Shown piece by piece: positions 20,887 through 22,938 of a stretch of 22,938 nucleotides of DNA. Position 1 is the first letter of the stretch. Every line of letters begins with the position of its first letter. Both the position numbers and the translations under genes were made by a program. The stretch comes from Chromera velia (taxonomy: Eukaryota > Sar > Chromeraceae). The stretch is taken from positions 1-22,938 of the forward strand of contig JAHBMJ010002083.1 in the NCBI GenBank assembly GCA_018398765.1, in the 5' to 3' direction. The notes beneath the pieces were generated by a model that worked only from the letters and a program-made list of their open reading frames with translations, ran no database searches and was not told where the DNA came from.

Positions 20887-21879
20887 ATGGAGTTGAACTT
20901 TTTTGAGATCCCGCCAGTGACCAAGTCTTACTTCTTGGCCTCGACCTGTCTGATGATTCTGTGCTCTCTGGACCTGGTCTCGCCCTTCACTCTTTACCTC
21001 AACTGGGGTCTCGTGCTGAGGCACTATCAGGTCAGTCAGTGGAGGCAGTGAGGGAGTGCGCCCCTGGCTTATCTTCTAGCTGTCTTGTACTTCTGTGGTC
21101 ACGGGCTCAGCAGTGATCCTGGGGCGTGTTTTTGGGCAGCAGATTTCAGTACCTATCGGTCGACAGCGAGACAGGAAAGAGGTGACATCATTGCATGGTC
21201 TGAAGAGGAAAGTTTTTTGGGGCCTTAATTTCTGTCTGGATAGTGTGCGAGAAAGTCGAGTTTCTAAAAGGAAAAAGTTTGCGCCCCCGCAAATACCCGT
21301 GAGGTTTGGCTTTCCTTTTGGCATCTTGCGCAACAAAATCAGGAGTCGATCAGCTGAAATCTTGCGCTTTTTGGCTGCAGCTGTGGAGACTTGTGACGTG
21401 TTTTCTCTTCTTCGGAAATTTTGGGCTCCCTTTTTTCTGGAACGCTTATGTCCTGTAAGTTGATGGCTTAGCTTAGTAGGGTGCAGGGACCGTGATTGCA
21501 TGGAATGAATGAAGTGGGCTGAGTCAGGCGTGTGACGGGGGTGTTGATGAGAAGTCAAATTGATGCTTCGACTGAGAACTGTTTGGGAAGGGGCGGGGGT
21601 GAATCTGTGGAGGGAAAAAAATGGAGGGACAGAAGACCAGTTGTAGAGGGTTGGAGAAAGAAGAGTTATTTGTTTTCTTCCTACCTCTATGCCACGTTCT
21701 TCTCTGTTGGAATTTCGTTTTTATTAAGGAAAGCACATACATACACTGCGAGCTGCATGTGTGCAGGGTGTACTATTGCGGTTCTCTCGAAGAGACCTCT
21801 TTCAGCGGCAAGGCGGCCTCCTTTCTCTGGATGATCATCGTCTCTTGTTGGATGCTCCTGGTCAGTCTGTCTATTGGTC

Positions 21880-21917
<38 letters not shown>

Positions 21918-22534
21918 GCTGTCATTCTTTTTTTTTTGTTTTCCCTTTTCTCGTTGTCTTTCTCTATTTGGTTCTCATCGCCTGGAGATTATCCCGCTCT
22001 CCCTCCTTCATTTCTTCTTCCCCCCTATCTCTCTGTCAGTTTGTATTTGCGTCTTTTCATCCATAACTACAACACGTATTCGTACAAGATCAGAAAGAAA
22101 AGGATTCCGTGCGTTTCACTTATCCTTTCCCACTCATCACCTCACTTGACCCTTTTGGGGGGATCCTGAATATCTCCAGTCGTGTTGAGCTCAAATGTTT
22201 GTCGATGGGTAAATAAAATCCTGCAGGGGTTGTCTTATTTTTTCGGGGCGACGTATTTCTTTTCGGGTGCCCTGATTGATGTGATGACCTACGTGTGGGG
22301 TCGACGCAACAGCGCTGCTCGGATGCACGTATTCTTCTTCACCGTCAGGGCTCCGTATCTCCCCTGGTTGGTCTTTGGTCTCTCCGTCTTTCCGTCCGTT
22401 TTTTTCTCTTTCTTCTAACTCTTCTCTTCTCTTCGCACAGTTGTTCCGTCTCCCTTCTCACCCCATCGCCCTCTCCCTCCCTCCGTGCGTGATGTGTCGG
22501 TGTATAAGTTTGTTCCCATGCCACAGTGCGAGTA

Positions 22535-22575
<41 letters not shown>

Positions 22576-22581
22576 GGGTGT

Positions 22582-22619
<38 letters not shown>

Positions 22620-22644
22620 GTGTGTGTGTAGGTGTGTGTGTGTG

Positions 22645-22679
<35 letters not shown>

Positions 22680-22682
22680 GTG

Positions 22683-22733
<51 letters not shown>

Positions 22734-22938
22734 GTGTGTGTGTCCGGAACGAATTTGTTTACCCTCGTGCCCTGTCTCGTCTGGAGTGAGCATGGATGCG
22801 CCTGCTGGTCCTTTCATGTTTTTGATTCCTCTTTCATGTTTTGTTGCTTGCTGGCGTGCTTGATTGCTTGCAGGGTTCTTGCGGGAATGTCTTTTCTCCT
22901 CGGGTGGCCTGTTAAGGATCATATCCTCGGAATAGCGG
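20887..22938 (+). CDS. DER1: Derlin (Der1-like ER membrane protein), 3' end cut by window
   Basis: Five exons join in frame: 20887-21030, 21381-21454, 21767-21860, 22227-22366 and 22874-22938; about 172 residues are visible of the 200-250 usual for Derlins. The start MELNFFEIPPVTKSYFL fits the family, as do SPFTLYLNWGLVLRHYQ, the WR motif at 50-51 (QLWRLVTCFLFFGNFGLPFF), SLEETSFSGKAASFLWM, YVWGRRN at 126-132, APYLPW (146-151) and LLGWPVKDHILGIA just before the edge. The GxxxG of the last helix is beyond the window. Derlins are rhomboid-like pseudoproteases that extract misfolded ER proteins for degradation with Cdc48 and a Hrd1-type ligase. In algae with complex red plastids, paralogues serve plastid import (SELMA); here no leader precedes the family start, which favours the ER protein. 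The codon for Trp151 is split by intron 4. An upstream in-frame TTG at 20869 is not a likely start. Confidence 0.95.
21883..21912. repeat. (CT)n in Derlin intron 3
   Basis: CT run 22 bases downstream of the donor GTCAGT at 21861, inside the intron 21861-22226. Confidence 0.93.
22536..22738. repeat. Long (GT)n with GTAGGTGTG interruptions in Derlin intron 4
   Basis: About 200 bases of GT units, interrupted by GGGTGTGGGTG near 22566-22585 and by at least five TGTAGGTG or TGCAGGTG units. It fills about two fifths of the intron 22367-22873. Open frames over it (Val/Cys or His/Thr repeats) are artefacts of the repeat. Confidence 0.95.

Noticed and set aside
22536-22738. CRISPR-like regularly spaced repeat
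   Set aside because: The units are an interrupted dinucleotide microsatellite with no unique spacers, in a eukaryotic intron.
22458-22922. His/Thr-rich minus frame and Val/Cys-rich plus frames
   Set aside because: Artefacts of the GT microsatellite inside Derlin intron 4.

Overview
This is nuclear DNA of a unicellular eukaryote. The evidence is spliced genes with many short exons, dense GT/CT/GA/GAAA microsatellites, convincing eukaryotic families (a DDX24/Mak5 DEAD-box helicase, a Derlin) and a degraded non-LTR retrotransposon. I saw no operons or bacterial signals. The organelle-type helical-repeat protein, the multicopy-style ankyrin protein, frequent TGCATGCA words (the type bound by apicomplexan AP2 factors) and a very strong TGCAG 3' splice site all suggest an alveolate alga, most likely a chromerid such as Chromera velia. 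That assignment is inference.

Layout, left to right. 1-420 (minus): fragment of a LINE endonuclease with two in-frame stops. 813-2302 (minus): ankyrin-repeat gene with an acidic linker, interrupted by a frameshift and one TAG. 2303-2866: short divergent promoter region. 2867-6754 (plus): five-exon gene for an alpha-helical repeat protein of the FAST/RAP/octotricopeptide type, probably acting on organelle RNA. 6755-8268: strongly A+T-rich, no supportable gene. 8269-8966 (minus): remains of a secreted-protein gene with several frameshifts. 9451-9776: 36-nt inverted repeats flanking about 254 bp, MITE-like. 10078-11555 (plus): last exon of an unrecognised gene whose start exon I could not find. 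11556-12225: polypurine GACA/GAAA/GAAT repeat directly after its stop. 12226-14183: no supportable gene; contains a diverged direct duplication.

The right part is best resolved. 14184-19850 (minus) is a complete ten-exon DDX24/Mak5 helicase of about 805 residues, a nucleolar large-subunit ribosome-assembly factor. About 1 kb of shared upstream DNA separates it from a divergent Derlin gene (20887 to beyond the window end, plus strand), an ER membrane protein of ERAD. Five Derlin exons are present and the gene is cut off by the window edge.

Across the three genes that could be spliced base by base there are 17 introns: 15 end in TGCAG, 16 have G at donor position +5, and position +3 is relaxed, most often C. 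The genes do not form one pathway. I did not find a clearly novel multi-gene system. The most unusual items are the splice-site pattern, an in-frame duplicated donor site, the inverted-repeat element and the decayed genes.
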